Positions 1 to 9,035 of a stretch of 53,673 nucleotides of DNA are shown here, in pieces. Each line of letters starts with the position of its first letter. The stretch's first letter is position 1. Position numbers and translations under genes: made by a program. Source of the stretch: Enhydrobacter aerosaccus (GTDB taxonomy: Bacteria > Pseudomonadota > Alphaproteobacteria > Reyranellales > Reyranellaceae); contig CAIWTJ010000059.1 of NCBI GenBank assembly GCA_903915535.1, positions 1 to 53,673 of the forward strand, in the 5' to 3' direction. The notes below the pieces were generated by a model that had not been told where the DNA came from, did not search any database, and was given only the letters and a program-made list of their open reading frames with translations.

Positions 1-40
1 CGCCGTAATTTTCATGGCGCGATCCGACCAGGTAGGTCAT
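1..40 (-). CDS. Start of an unidentified gene, cut by the window edge
   Basis: Only about 13 codons are inside the window, reading [13 protein letters not shown] from an ATG at 38-40. The ATG overlaps the TGA of the ThDP enzyme (37-39) as ATGA, the same coupling used by many gene pairs in this window. No Shine-Dalgarno sequence is evident. There is too little sequence to name a product. The alternative is that this is simply the sequence after the neighbour's stop. Confidence 0.3.
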   Translation of the reverse strand, partial: MTYLVGSRHENYG

Positions 41-1644
41 GTTGACGGTGGTCGTTGGCTTGGAGTCATCTGGATGTCGTCGGCCTTGGCGACGTGCGTG
101 CCGGCGACGCCCATGCCGCGGGCGAGATCGACGAAGCCCATCACCGGGCCTGTCAAATCCATGTGCTGGTAGGGCTTGTTCGACTTCACCTCGAACTTCT
201 GGCGATAGGCGTCGATATTGTGTTTCAGCACGCGATACTCGCGGTTCGCGAGGATCACGAACACGATCGGCAGCTCGTGATGCGCCGCCGTCCACAACGC
301 CTGGATCGAGTACATCGACGAGCCGTCACCCGAGATGCAGAGGATCGGGCGCTTCTTTTGCGCGACGGCAACGCCGATCGCGCCGGCCAGTCCCTGCCCA
401 ATGCCGCCGCCGCGGCCCGAGTAGTAGTCGCCGGGCCCGGCGAACATGAACGTCTTGAAGAGATCCAGATTGGCCGTGATCGTCTCGTCGACGATCACGA
501 CATCCTCAGGGGAGCCCGCCTTGAGCTCTGCCATGCAGCGCGCCATCGACGTCGGCGTGCGGGACCACGCCTTCTCCACGCGCGCCTTCTGCGCGGCGTC
601 CTCGGAGTCCTTCTGGGCCTTCAGCGCGTCATTGCGCTTGGCCGCGCCGTCGATCTTGGGCAGCGCAGCCTCGAGTGCCGCGAGCGCCTTGCCGACGTCG
701 GCCACGACGCCGGCGTCGAGCGTGAAATTGTAGGCGAGGCGCGCTGGCGCGGCCTCGATCTGCAACACCTTCGTGCCGGGAGCGAACGGCGAGCCCGGCC
801 CGTACCAGACTTCCTCGAAGAACGGACCGCCCACCATCAGCACGAGATCGTTGCCCGAAAGCTGCTTGGCGATGCCCGGCGCCTCGAAGGCGAGCGTGCC
901 GCGATAGGCGGCATGGTCGGTCGGGAAGGAATTCTGCCCACGCAGGCCTTCCTGCCAGACCGACGCGCCGATCTTCTCCGCGATCTTCAGCAAGGTCTTG
1001 TCGGCACCGGCCCGCGCGACGTCGTCGCTCGCGACGATGGCGGGCGAACGGGCGGCGGCAATCAGCTTCACCATCGCGTCGATGCCGGCCGGATCGGGTG
1101 CGGCCTTCGGGAAGATCGTCGCGGGCTTGGCCGGCGCGACGGCAGTCTCCTGCTCCATCACGTCGATGGGCAGGGCAACGAACACCGGTCCGGCCGGCGC
1201 TTCGTTGGCGATCTTGAAGGCGCGCTGCAGGATCGGGCCAAGCTCGTCGGCGCGCTCGACCTGCACGCTCCACTTGGTGACGGGCGCGGCGATGGCCGCG
1301 AGGTCATGCCCCAGCACCGGATCGCGCAGGCGCATGCGCGTGTCCTGCTGGCCCGCCGTCACCACCATGGGCGTGTTGTTCTTGAGGGCGCCGTAGATCA
1401 TGCCGACCGCATTGCCGAGGCCCGGCGCCACGTGCAGGTTCACGAAGGCCGTCTTGCCCGACGCCTGGCCATAGAAGCTCGCGGCGCCCACCGCCACGCC
1501 CTCATGCAGGTGCACGATGTACTCGATCGAGGGATAGTCGGGCAGCGAGTCGAGCAGCGGGCTCTCGGTCGTGCCGGGATTGCCGAAGATGCGGTCGACG
1601 CCGTGGTTGATCAACGTCTGCATCAAAACCTGGCGTCCGCGCAT
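37..1644 (-). CDS. ThDP-dependent decarboxylase/acetolactate synthase-like enzyme
   Basis: The 535-residue protein has the three-domain layout of the acetolactate synthase/benzoylformate decarboxylase family: an N-terminal PYR domain with the FGNPGTTE motif near residue 20 and the cofactor-activating Glu48 (HLHEG), a middle domain, and a C-terminal PP domain with GDGSS at 439-443 that binds diphosphate through Mg2+. It most likely decarboxylates a 2-oxo acid in the cytoplasm; the substrate cannot be read. The ATG at 1642-1644 follows a purine-rich GAGGGAG. It diverges from the flavoprotein gene with only 39 bp between starts, so the promoters must overlap. The last ten residues after KADDIQ do not look like the usual family tail, and the protein ends some residues early. 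Benzoylformate decarboxylase is one option, but the name should stay general. Confidence 0.85.
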   Translation of the reverse strand: MRGRQVLMQTLINHGVDRIFGNPGTTESPLLDSLPDYPSIEYIVHLHEGVAVGAASFYGQASGKTAFVNLHVAPGLGNAVGMIYGALKNNTPMVVTAGQQDTRMRLRDPVLGHDLAAIAAPVTKWSVQVERADELGPILQRAFKIANEAPAGPVFVALPIDVMEQETAVAPAKPATIFPKAAPDPAGIDAMVKLIAAARSPAIVASDDVARAGADKTLLKIAEKIGASVWQEGLRGQNSFPTDHAAYRGTLAFEAPGIAKQLSGNDLVLMVGGPFFEEVWYGPGSPFAPGTKVLQIEAAPARLAYNFTLDAGVVADVGKALAALEAALPKIDGAAKRNDALKAQKDSEDAAQKARVEKAWSRTPTSMARCMAELKAGSPEDVVIVDETITANLDLFKTFMFAGPGDYYSGRGGGIGQGLAGAIGVAVAQKKRPILCISGDGSSMYSIQALWTAAHHELPIVFVILANREYRVLKHNIDAYRQKFEVKSNKPYQHMDLTGPVMGFVDLARGMGVAGTHVAKADDIQMTPSQRPPST

Positions 1645-1683
1645 GGCATTTCTCCCTCGCTGTTCCCCTGCTAGAAGCATGGC

Positions 1684-3150
1684 ATGGCTGATCTTGTCGA
1701 GGGCGTAACCGGTTTGGAAGCTGCGGAGCGGATCGCGCGCCACGATCTGGCGCGGCTGAACTATCCCGCCGCGAACTGGGTGCCCGAGCACACGGGCCCC
1801 GACGGCAAACGGGTGCTCGACGTGCTGGTCGTGGGCGCGGGCATGTGCGGTCAGACCGCGGGCTGGAATTTGCTGCGCGAGGGCATTCGCAACATCCGGG
1901 TGATCGAGCGCGCGCCGCACGGCAAGGAAGGCCCGTGGAACACCACGGCGCGCATGCCGATCCTGCGCTCGCCCAAGCACCTCACCGGCCCCGATCTCGG
2001 CGTGCCCTCCCTCACCTTCCGCGCCTGGTACGAGGCGCGGCACGGCTTGGACGGCTGGGAGAACCTCTACAAGATCGCGCGCCTCGACTGGCTCGACTAC
2101 TTGCTTTGGGTTCGCAAAGTCGTCGACCTGCCGGTCGAGAACAATGTCGGACTCGATCACGTCGAGCCGGCCGGCGACCTGCTGAAGGCGACGCTGTCGA
2201 CCGGCGAGATCGTCCATCTGCGCCACCTGGTGCTGGCCAATGGCCGCGCGGGCTCCGGCGGCTTCAAGTGGCCGTCTTTCCCTTCCTTCGATCCGGCGGC
2301 GCCGAAGAACGAGGGCAAGGTCTTCCATACGCTGGGCGAGATCGACTTCACGAAGTTCGTGGGCAAACGCATCGGCGTGCTGGGCGTTCTGGCCACCGCG
2401 GTCGACAATACCGCCACGGCTCTCGAGGCCGGCGCGCGCGAGGTGATCTGCTACGCCCGCCGCCCGCACCTTCCGCAGGTCAACAAGTCGAAGGGCGTCT
2501 CCTTCCCCGGCTTCCAGCGCGGCCTGGGCACGCTGTCCGACGACTGGCGCTGGAAGATCTATACGTACCTGTTGGCCGCGGGCTCGCCGCCACCGCACGA
2601 GTCGGTGCTGCGCGTACAGAAGCAGCGGGGCTTCTCCTTCCATTTCGCCGAACCGTGGCTCGACGTGATCGTCGAGGAGTCGGGCGTCACGGTGAAAACG
2701 GCCAAGGCCATCGAGCGCTTCGACGCGGTGATGTTCGGCACGGGCTTCGATGTCGACATCGCCCATCGCGGCGAGATCGCGGCCTTCGCCTCGAACATCA
2801 AGCTATGGGACGATACGCGCCCGGCCGACGAAGCCATGGCCAATCCAGAGGCCGCGCTCTATCCCTATCTCGGGCCGGGTTTCGAGCTGACGGAGAAAGT
2901 GGCAGGCCGCACGCCGCTGCTCTCCAACATCCATCTCTTCAACTGGGGCAGCATCCTGAGCCAGGGCGCGCTGGCCGGCGACATCCCGGGGCTGTTCATC
3001 GGCTCGCCGCGACTCATTCAGGCAATTTCGCATAGCCTGTTCAACGCCGACGTGGCGCATCACGTCGAGAACATGTTCAATCTCGAGGATCCGGAACTCG
3101 CGCCCACGAACTATTTCGTGCCCCGGGACAAGCGAGCCGGAACGCTCTGA
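1684..3150 (+). CDS. FAD/NAD(P)-binding monooxygenase-like oxidoreductase
   Basis: The protein has 488 residues. A first Rossmann FAD site, VVGAGMCGQTAG, lies at 49-60, and a second dinucleotide site, GVLGVLATAVD, lies in the middle and is followed by CYARR, as in flavin monooxygenases that bind NADPH. The second site has lost part of the usual GxGxSA glycine pattern. Late GTGFDVD resembles the conserved ATG-type motif of two-dinucleotide flavoproteins. A soluble enzyme is expected; the substrate is unknown. It is followed after 10 bp by a GMC oxidoreductase and diverges from a ThDP enzyme, which suggests a small catabolic locus for an alcohol, aldehyde or 2-oxo acid intermediate. That pathway is inference. 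Confidence 0.8.
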   Translation: MADLVEGVTGLEAAERIARHDLARLNYPAANWVPEHTGPDGKRVLDVLVVGAGMCGQTAGWNLLREGIRNIRVIERAPHGKEGPWNTTARMPILRSPKHLTGPDLGVPSLTFRAWYEARHGLDGWENLYKIARLDWLDYLLWVRKVVDLPVENNVGLDHVEPAGDLLKATLSTGEIVHLRHLVLANGRAGSGGFKWPSFPSFDPAAPKNEGKVFHTLGEIDFTKFVGKRIGVLGVLATAVDNTATALEAGAREVICYARRPHLPQVNKSKGVSFPGFQRGLGTLSDDWRWKIYTYLLAAGSPPPHESVLRVQKQRGFSFHFAEPWLDVIVEESGVTVKTAKAIERFDAVMFGTGFDVDIAHRGEIAAFASNIKLWDDTRPADEAMANPEAALYPYLGPGFELTEKVAGRTPLLSNIHLFNWGSILSQGALAGDIPGLFIGSPRLIQAISHSLFNADVAHHVENMFNLEDPELAPTNYFVPRDKRAGTL

Positions 3151-3160
3151 GGGGAACGTC

Positions 3161-4753
3161 ATGCAGGCGGATTTTGTCGTGGTCGGCGCGGGCTCGGCGG
3201 GATGCACGGTGGCATCTCGTCTGTCGGAAACGGGTGCATCGGTCATCCTGCTCGAGGCAGGACCCAGCGACTGGCACCCGATGATCCATATCCCGGCCGG
3301 CATGCGCGCGCTGATCCGCAATCCGCTGGTCAACTGGAACTACACGACCGAACCCGAGAAGGTCTCGGGCGAGCGCCGCATCGAATGGCCGCGCGGCCGG
3401 ACGCTGGGCGGCTCCTCGTCGATCAACGGCATGCTCTATGTGCGCGGTGCGCCGGCCGACTTCGACGGTTGGGCGCAGATGGGCTGCCGCGGCTGGAGCT
3501 GGGACGACGTGCTGCCCTACTTCAAGAAGTCGGAAAGCTACAAGCAGGGCGGCGACCCCGAGGTGCGCGGCCAGGACGGGCCGCTCAAGGTCGAGAACTA
3601 CCGTACCATCCTGCCGCTCACGCACCGCTTCGTCGAAGGCGCGCAGCAGGCAGGCTTCCCGTTCAATCCCGATCTCAATGGCCGCCAGCGCGAGGGCGTG
3701 GGCTATTCGCAGATGACGCGACGCGGGCAGTGGCGCGGCTCGACGGCGCAGACCTACCTGCGCGAAGCCCGCAAGCGCCCGAACCTCAGGATCGAGACCG
3801 AGGCACAGGGCGGCAAGCTGATCTTCGAGGGCAAGCGTTGCATCGGCGTCGAGTTCATCCGCGGCGGCAACACGACGACCGTGCGCGCCAACCGCGAGGT
3901 GATCGTCTGCGGCGGCGCGGTGAACTCACCGCACATCCTGCAGATCTCGGGCATCGGTCCCGCCGCGCACCTGCAGTCGCTGGGCATCCCCGTGGTGCAC
4001 GACCTGCCCGGCGTCGGCTCGAACCTGATCGACCACTACATCATCCGCGTCACCCACCGCGTGCGCGACGCCGAGACCGTGAACGAGGTGGCGCGCTTCC
4101 CGCGGGTGCTGCCCGAGATCGTGAAGTTCTTCCTGACCGGCCGGGGCGCGCTCACCTGGGGCGTCACCACCGCGCAGGTCTTCTGCGACAGCCGCGAGGG
4201 CCTGGCTTCGCCCGACCTGCAGCTGCTGTTCCAGCCCGCCAGCACCGGCGCGCGCGCGGGCACGCTCGACGACAAGCCCGGCATGACCTGCGTGGTCTGC
4301 GTCGTGAAGCCCGACAGCCGCGGCACGATCATGGCGGCGTCCGCCGATCCGTTCGCACGGCCGCACATCAAGCCGAACTATCTCTCCACGCACACCGACG
4401 AGCTCGCCATGCTGGGCGGCTTCCGCCACGTGCGCCGGATCTTCGACACGCCGGCGCTGCGCCAGCACAGCACCAGCGAGATCGCCCCCGGTCCGGGCGT
4501 GCAGAGCGACAAGGACGTGCTCGATTACGCGCGCCGCACCGGCAGCACGCTCTATCACCCGGTTGGCACCTGCAGGATGGGCGAGGACCCGCGCGCGGTC
4601 GTCGACTCGCGCCTCAGAGTGCACGGCATTCAGGGGTTACGCGTGGTCGACGCGTCGGTGATGCCGACGCTCACGACCGGCAACACCAATGCGCCCACCA
4701 TCATGATCGGCGAAAAAGGCGCGGCGATGGTCCGGGAGGACGCGGCCGCCTAG
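3161..4753 (+). CDS. GMC-family FAD oxidoreductase (choline dehydrogenase-like)
   Basis: The 530-residue protein belongs to the glucose-methanol-choline family, which oxidises alcohols with FAD and passes electrons to oxygen or a quinone. GAGSAG at 9-14 is the ADP-binding loop. GGSSSINGMLYVRG near 85-98 is the first GMC signature, GGAVNSPHILQISGIG is the second, and catalytic His466 sits in YHPVGTCRMG, with the partner residue in TGNTNAP near 507. The length is normal for the choline dehydrogenase branch. No signal peptide is visible, so it is probably cytoplasmic or membrane-associated. It lies 10 bp behind the flavin monooxygenase-like gene and is surely co-transcribed. The substrate alcohol cannot be deduced. 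Confidence 0.9.
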   Translation: MQADFVVVGAGSAGCTVASRLSETGASVILLEAGPSDWHPMIHIPAGMRALIRNPLVNWNYTTEPEKVSGERRIEWPRGRTLGGSSSINGMLYVRGAPADFDGWAQMGCRGWSWDDVLPYFKKSESYKQGGDPEVRGQDGPLKVENYRTILPLTHRFVEGAQQAGFPFNPDLNGRQREGVGYSQMTRRGQWRGSTAQTYLREARKRPNLRIETEAQGGKLIFEGKRCIGVEFIRGGNTTTVRANREVIVCGGAVNSPHILQISGIGPAAHLQSLGIPVVHDLPGVGSNLIDHYIIRVTHRVRDAETVNEVARFPRVLPEIVKFFLTGRGALTWGVTTAQVFCDSREGLASPDLQLLFQPASTGARAGTLDDKPGMTCVVCVVKPDSRGTIMAASADPFARPHIKPNYLSTHTDELAMLGGFRHVRRIFDTPALRQHSTSEIAPGPGVQSDKDVLDYARRTGSTLYHPVGTCRMGEDPRAVVDSRLRVHGIQGLRVVDASVMPTLTTGNTNAPTIMIGEKGAAMVREDAAA

Positions 4754-4763
4754 GCGGCAGCCG

Positions 4764-5063
4764 TCAGCCGTCGAAGTCGGCGCCGGTCGCGGCCTTGAAC
4801 TTGCCGCGCAGCTCGCGGAGAGTTGCCTCCGCCTGCTCTTTCATCTTGAGCGCGGCGTGGAATTTCTGGGCGTTGGCGTCCGACGATGGCGCGGACCAGA
4901 CCGAGTAGTTGAACCGCACCAGCAGGCCGGGATGGTTCTTGGTCACCGAGTCGGCGTACTTGTCGGTGGCCGTCATCGCGGCCTTGCGGGCGACCTCAAT
5001 CTCGCCCTTCGCCGTGGCGATGCCGGTGGCGATGTCGGGCTGTTCTTCCATGGGCTTTTTCAT
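4764..5063 (-). CDS. Small charged protein of unknown function
   Basis: A 99-residue, Lys/Ala/Glu-rich soluble protein without signal peptide or membrane segment. It is predicted mostly helical, with a helical tail from about residue 65 (AALKMKEQAEATLRELRGKF). Not recognised. Its ATG (5061-5063) overlaps the stop of the gene upstream as ATGA, so the two are translationally coupled. It ends only 11 bp from the convergent GMC gene. Confidence 0.6.
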   Translation of the reverse strand: MKKPMEEQPDIATGIATAKGEIEVARKAAMTATDKYADSVTKNHPGLLVRFNYSVWSAPSSDANAQKFHAALKMKEQAEATLRELRGKFKAATGADFDG

Positions 5064-5263
5064 TTGGCGAGGTGGAGCCGTAGATCGCCATAGGCGGTGC
5101 GGTAGAGGCCGCCGGCGTCGTTCTGGCCGGCGAGCTCCAGCTGCAGCAGGCGGGCTTCCACTTCGGAGTTCGGCTGTTTGCCCAGCGGTTTACCGTCCAG
5201 CGCGCGCAGAACGGTCACTTCGTCGTCGGTCAGTACCAATTTCCATGTCATCGATGATGACAT
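5060..5263 (-). CDS. Small protein of unknown function
   Basis: This 67-residue ORF starts at an ATG at 5261-5263, or at a second in-frame ATG at 5249-5251 (63 residues). Neither has a strong ribosome binding site. The product is acidic and Leu-rich, with a segment LTDDEVTVLRALDGKP that resembles a small helix-turn-helix-like helical pair. Support for it being real is the ATGA overlap with the downstream 99-residue gene and its fit between tupA and that gene. Not recognised. Confidence 0.5.
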   Translation of the reverse strand: MSSSMTWKLVLTDDEVTVLRALDGKPLGKQPNSEVEARLLQLELAGQNDAGGLYRTAYGDLRLHLAK

Positions 5264-5295
5264 AGGCTCAATCGCGCCAGGCACAAGACTTATAT

Positions 5296-6129
5296 TTACT
5301 TCGGTGCCGCCGCGGAGGGGTTGAACAGCGTCTGCCCCTGCTTCGTGTACGCGCCTATCGCCGACTGTCCCGTACTGGACACCAGCCAGTCGCGCAGGCG
5401 CCGCGCCGGTTCCTGCCTGGCCTCGGGATGCTTCTTCGCATCGAGCAGGATCACGTCGTAGCGGTTGAGCAGGCCGGGATCGCCCTCGATCGCGATCTTG
5501 AGCGAGGCCTTGTTCGCGAAGCTGAGCCACGTGCCGCGATCGGAGAGCGTGTAGGCGTTCATGCCGGCCGCCGCGTTCAGCGCCGCGCCCATGCCGCCGC
5601 CGATGTCGCGGTACCAGTCGTCGCCACCCGCCAGCGACGGCTGGCGGCCGACCGCACGCCACAGCCGCTTCTCCAGCGCATCGGTGCCGCTCTTGTCACC
5701 GCGCGACACGAACGGCGCGCGTGCGGCCGCGATGGCACGCAACGCCGCCAGCACGTCGTGGCTGCCCGCGACATGCGCGGGATCGCCCGCGGGTCCCACG
5801 ATCACGAAGTCGTTCCACGCGATCTGCCGCCGCTCGCCGCCGTGTCCCTCGGCGATGAACTTGTCCTCGGCTTCTGGATCGTGGACCAGTACGATGTCGG
5901 CATCGCCGCGCGCCGCGGTCGCGAGCGCCTGGCCGGTGCCCTGGGCGATGACGCGCACGGTGATGCCGGTCTCGGCGGTAAATTTCGGCAGGATCGCATC
6001 GAGCAGGCCGGAGTCCTGCAGCGACGTCGTCGATGCGAGCACGATTGACTGGGGAGGCGACTGGGCGCGTGAACCGCCGCCCGCCATGGCGAGCGCGGCC
6101 GCCATCAGGGCCATCAGAATCCGCGTCAT
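5296..6129 (-). CDS. tupA: Tungstate/molybdate-type ABC transporter substrate-binding protein
   Basis: A 277-residue periplasmic binding protein with a Sec signal peptide (about 1-23, ending SRAQS). The mature start IVLASTTSLQDSGLL matches the TupA/PstS-like oxyanion receptors, whose Thr-Thr-Ser loop holds the anion. FVSRGDKSGTDALEKRLW and RDIGGGMGAALNAA are further ligand-binding loops of this family. Tungstate is the usual ligand, though related proteins take molybdate or vanadate. GGAGGAGA precedes the ATG. It overlaps the tupB stop as ATGA. The link to the molybdenum hydroxylase at 26464-29091 is only suggestive. Confidence 0.85.
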   Translation of the reverse strand: MTRILMALMAAALAMAGGGSRAQSPPQSIVLASTTSLQDSGLLDAILPKFTAETGITVRVIAQGTGQALATAARGDADIVLVHDPEAEDKFIAEGHGGERRQIAWNDFVIVGPAGDPAHVAGSHDVLAALRAIAAARAPFVSRGDKSGTDALEKRLWRAVGRQPSLAGGDDWYRDIGGGMGAALNAAAGMNAYTLSDRGTWLSFANKASLKIAIEGDPGLLNRYDVILLDAKKHPEARQEPARRLRDWLVSSTGQSAIGAYTKQGQTLFNPSAAAPK

Positions 6130-6794
6130 CGTTTCTCCTCCGCCGCCAGGGTGAACACGGTCGCACTCACCGCAACGCTGATCCCGATCAGGACGAAGCC
6201 CAATCCCAGCGCCAGCGACAGATTGCCCTTGCTGGTCTCGAGCGCGATGGCCGTCGTCATGGTGCGGGTATAGCCCGCGATGTTGCCGCCGACCACGAGG
6301 ATGGCGCCGACTTCGGAGATCGTGCGGCCGAAGCCGGCAAGCCCCGCCGTCAGCACGCGCAGCCGCCCCATCGCCAGCAGCGACGGGATGGCGCGCAGCC
6401 GCGTCGCGCCGTCGACCTGCAACGCGCCGCCGTACTCGACCCACAGATCGGCCACCGCGCGATGCACCAGCGCCGTCACGATCGGCGTCGCGAGCACGGC
6501 CTGCGCCAGCACCATCGCGCCCGGCGTGAACAAGAGGCGCAGCATGCCGAGCGGCCCCGAGTACGAAAGCAGGAGATAGAGCGCCAGGCCCACCACGACC
6601 GGCGGCAGCCCGAGCAGCGCGTTGACGATCACGATCAGCGCGCGCCTGCCGGGAAAGCGGAACACCGCCAGCGCCGCGCCCAGCGGCAGTCCGAGCACGA
6701 TCGCAACGGTCGTCGCCGACAGGCTCACGCCCAGCGAGAGCGCGACGATGCGCACGAACTCGCCCGACCCGAGCGTGATCCAGAAATCCTCCAT
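6126..6794 (-). CDS. tupB: Tungstate-type ABC transporter permease
   Basis: The 222-residue membrane protein has about five transmembrane segments, beginning near 14-40 and 50-75. The cytoplasmic loop DGATRLRAIPSL followed by FGRTISEVGAILVVGGN is typical of TupB/ModB-type permeases. It should form the channel for the TupA receptor. The usual third gene, tupC for the ATPase, is not on either side: the next gene is glucokinase on the other strand. The system must borrow an ATPase encoded elsewhere or be non-functional. The ATG at 6792-6794 opens the operon. Confidence 0.85.
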   Translation of the reverse strand: MEDFWITLGSGEFVRIVALSLGVSLSATTVAIVLGLPLGAALAVFRFPGRRALIVIVNALLGLPPVVVGLALYLLLSYSGPLGMLRLLFTPGAMVLAQAVLATPIVTALVHRAVADLWVEYGGALQVDGATRLRAIPSLLAMGRLRVLTAGLAGFGRTISEVGAILVVGGNIAGYTRTMTTAIALETSKGNLSLALGLGFVLIGISVAVSATVFTLAAEEKR

Positions 6795-6852
6795 CGATCC
6801 CCTGTAACAGGCCCGGCAGCCCCGCGCGACGCAGGATATACATCTGGAGAGG

Positions 6853-7842
6853 GTGTTGTATCGTTACCGGATGACGAACCTCCTGCTGGCCGATATCGGC
6901 GGCACCTATGCCAGCTTCGCGATCTCGCGCGACGGCATCGTGGGACCGACCACGACGGTCGAGGTGGCGGCGCACCGCACGCCGATCGAGGCGATCCGCG
7001 ACGTGCTGGCGCGCCAATCCCATCGGACCTCATTGGACGGCGCCTTCCTGGCGGCGGCGGGCACGGTGCAGGGCGGGCGCTGCGCCCTCACCAACGCGGC
7101 CTGGATCCTCGACGAATCGGAGATCGCGCACGCCTTCGGCTGGCCGTGGGTGCGGCTGGTCAACGATCTCGAGGCGGTGGCGGCCGGCCTGCCCCACCTG
7201 CCGCGGGCGCAGACGCGGGCGATCGGCCACGACACGAACCGGCCGCTGCCGGGCGCGCCGCAGCTTCTCCTTTCTCCCGGCACGGGGCTGGGCATGGCCT
7301 GCCTGCTGTCGGGGCCGGCCGGCCTCAGCGTCGTCACCAGCGAAGGCGGTCATGCCTCGCTGGCCGGCATCGACGCCGAGACCGACCGGATCATCGCCGT
7401 CCTGCGGCGCAGCCATGAGCATGTCTCGGCCGAACACGTGCTGTCCGGCGCGGGCCTGGTGAGGCTCTATCGGGCGATCGCGCTGCTCGACGGCAAAGAG
7501 GTGGCGCCGGTCGAGGCCGCGCAGGTGACGGCGCGCGCCTTCGGCGGCCAGGGTGACGAAGGCAAATGGTCGCGCGCCGCCGTCGACACTTTCTGCGCGC
7601 TGCTCGGCGCCGTCGCGGGCGACTGTGCGCTCACCTTCGGCGCGCAGGGCGGCGTCTTCATCGGCGGCGGAATCGTGCCGCGCTTCATCGATCACGTCGC
7701 GCGTTCGCGGTTCCGGGCGGCGTTCGAGGCCAAGGGCCGGCTGAGGCCCTATCTCGCGCGCATCCCGACCGCGGTGATCGTGCATCCCAATCCCGCGGTG
7801 TTCGGGCTGATGAACCTCGCGAACGAGATCCTGCGCCGATGA
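6853..7842 (+). CDS. glk: Glucokinase
   Basis: ATP-dependent phosphorylation of glucose to glucose 6-phosphate, as in the proteobacterial Glk family. LLADIGGTYASFA is the phosphate-1 loop near the N-terminus. LVNDLEA contains the catalytic Asp, LLSPGTGLGMA is the phosphate-2 region, and SEGGHASL holds the sugar-contacting Glu and His. Length (329 or 323 residues) is normal. The start is uncertain: GTG at 6853 directly abuts GGAGAGG, while the ATG at 6871 begins MTNLLLADIGG but lies 18 bp behind that ribosome site; a TTG at 6856 is also possible. The stop overlaps the ATG of the next gene. Confidence 0.9.
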   Translation: MLYRYRMTNLLLADIGGTYASFAISRDGIVGPTTTVEVAAHRTPIEAIRDVLARQSHRTSLDGAFLAAAGTVQGGRCALTNAAWILDESEIAHAFGWPWVRLVNDLEAVAAGLPHLPRAQTRAIGHDTNRPLPGAPQLLLSPGTGLGMACLLSGPAGLSVVTSEGGHASLAGIDAETDRIIAVLRRSHEHVSAEHVLSGAGLVRLYRAIALLDGKEVAPVEAAQVTARAFGGQGDEGKWSRAAVDTFCALLGAVAGDCALTFGAQGGVFIGGGIVPRFIDHVARSRFRAAFEAKGRLRPYLARIPTAVIVHPNPAVFGLMNLANEILRR

Positions 7843-8942
7843 CCGACGCTCCTCCTCCCGCGGCGGTGGACCCGCCGGTCGCCCCCGACGCTTTTCGCCG
7901 CTTCTGGCACACCGGGCGCGGCTACTGGTTCAGCCTGAACGGCGGCAGCCTGATCGGCCTGCTGGCGGTCATCGTCGTGCTGCAGCTGCTGATGCAGTAC
8001 CGCCTCAACCTCTGGACCCGCGACTTCTTCAATGCGCTGGGCGCGCGCGCCGGGGGCGAGATCTGGAACGAGACCCGCATGCTCGCGCTGCTGGTGGCGG
8101 CCAGCGTCGCGCTTGCCGTCACGGCGGTGTGGGCGCGCATGACGTTCCAGCGCCGGTGGCGCAACTGGCTGACCGGCGGGCTGATCGGCACCTGGCTGGC
8201 CGACCAGCATTATCAGCGCGTGGGTTTCGTGAACGGCCAGCGCCAGAACGCGGAGTACCGCATCACCGAGGATGTGCGCATCGCGACCGAAGCGCCGATC
8301 GACCTCTGCGTCGGCCTGCTGACGTCGGTGCTGACGGCGGCCACCTTCGTGACGGTGCTGTGGAACCTGGGCGACTCCCTCAAGCTCGATATCGGCGGGA
8401 CCAAAGTCGCGATCCCGGGCTATCTGGTGATCGCCTCGATGCTCTATGCCGGCTTCACGACCCTGGGCGTGCTGGTCTTCGCGCGCAACATGGTCGACGT
8501 CATCGAGCGCAAGAACCAGGCGGAGGCCGACTTCAAGTATGTCGTGGCGCGGGTCAACACGCGCGCGACGCTCGCGCCGCATCCCGAGGATGCCGGCATC
8601 CTGGGCGAGGCGCTGGCGGCGGTCATTTATCAGTGGAAGCGTCTGTGCGGCCAGTACATGCGCACGACGCTGGTCTCGAACACCAACTACCTGGTGGCGC
8701 CGATCATCGGCCTGATCCTGTGCACGCCCAAGTATGTCGCGGGTCTGATGTCGCTGGGCGAAGTCACGCAGGCAGCCGCGGCCTTCGTCGCGGTGCAGGG
8801 CGCGTTCAACTGGCTGGTCGACAATTACCCGCGCGCCGCGGAGTGGCTGTCCTCGGCGCACCGGGTCGGGACATTGCTCGGCTCGCTGGAGACGCTGGAG
8901 GAGCGGGAAGCGGCGGAGGCAGCGAGGCGCCGGACACCCTGA
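7839..8942 (+). CDS. SbmA/YddA-like transporter membrane domain without an ATPase domain
   Basis: A 367-residue integral membrane protein of the SbmA/BacA-YddA type. It shares with the full ABC transporter at 18663-20567 the landmarks LNLWTRDFFNAL, an EYRITEDVRIATE segment, VLWNL and an IPGYLV helix. It stops after VGTLLGSLETLEEREAAE, exactly where the paralogue continues into its nucleotide-binding domain. True SbmA/BacA proteins also lack an ATPase and import peptides with the proton gradient, so it may act alone or use a separate ATPase. Its ATG overlaps the glucokinase stop (ATGA), so it is coupled to it. Confidence 0.8.
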   Translation: MTDAPPPAAVDPPVAPDAFRRFWHTGRGYWFSLNGGSLIGLLAVIVVLQLLMQYRLNLWTRDFFNALGARAGGEIWNETRMLALLVAASVALAVTAVWARMTFQRRWRNWLTGGLIGTWLADQHYQRVGFVNGQRQNAEYRITEDVRIATEAPIDLCVGLLTSVLTAATFVTVLWNLGDSLKLDIGGTKVAIPGYLVIASMLYAGFTTLGVLVFARNMVDVIERKNQAEADFKYVVARVNTRATLAPHPEDAGILGEALAAVIYQWKRLCGQYMRTTLVSNTNYLVAPIIGLILCTPKYVAGLMSLGEVTQAAAAFVAVQGAFNWLVDNYPRAAEWLSSAHRVGTLLGSLETLEEREAAEAARRRTP

Positions 8943-9035
8943 AGGACAGCCGGCGAAGTCGGCACTGCCCCGCACCGCCGAACGCTGCTATGAACGCCGG
9001 CCTCCGCCCTCCCCGGACACCTGAAACCGCCGCGC

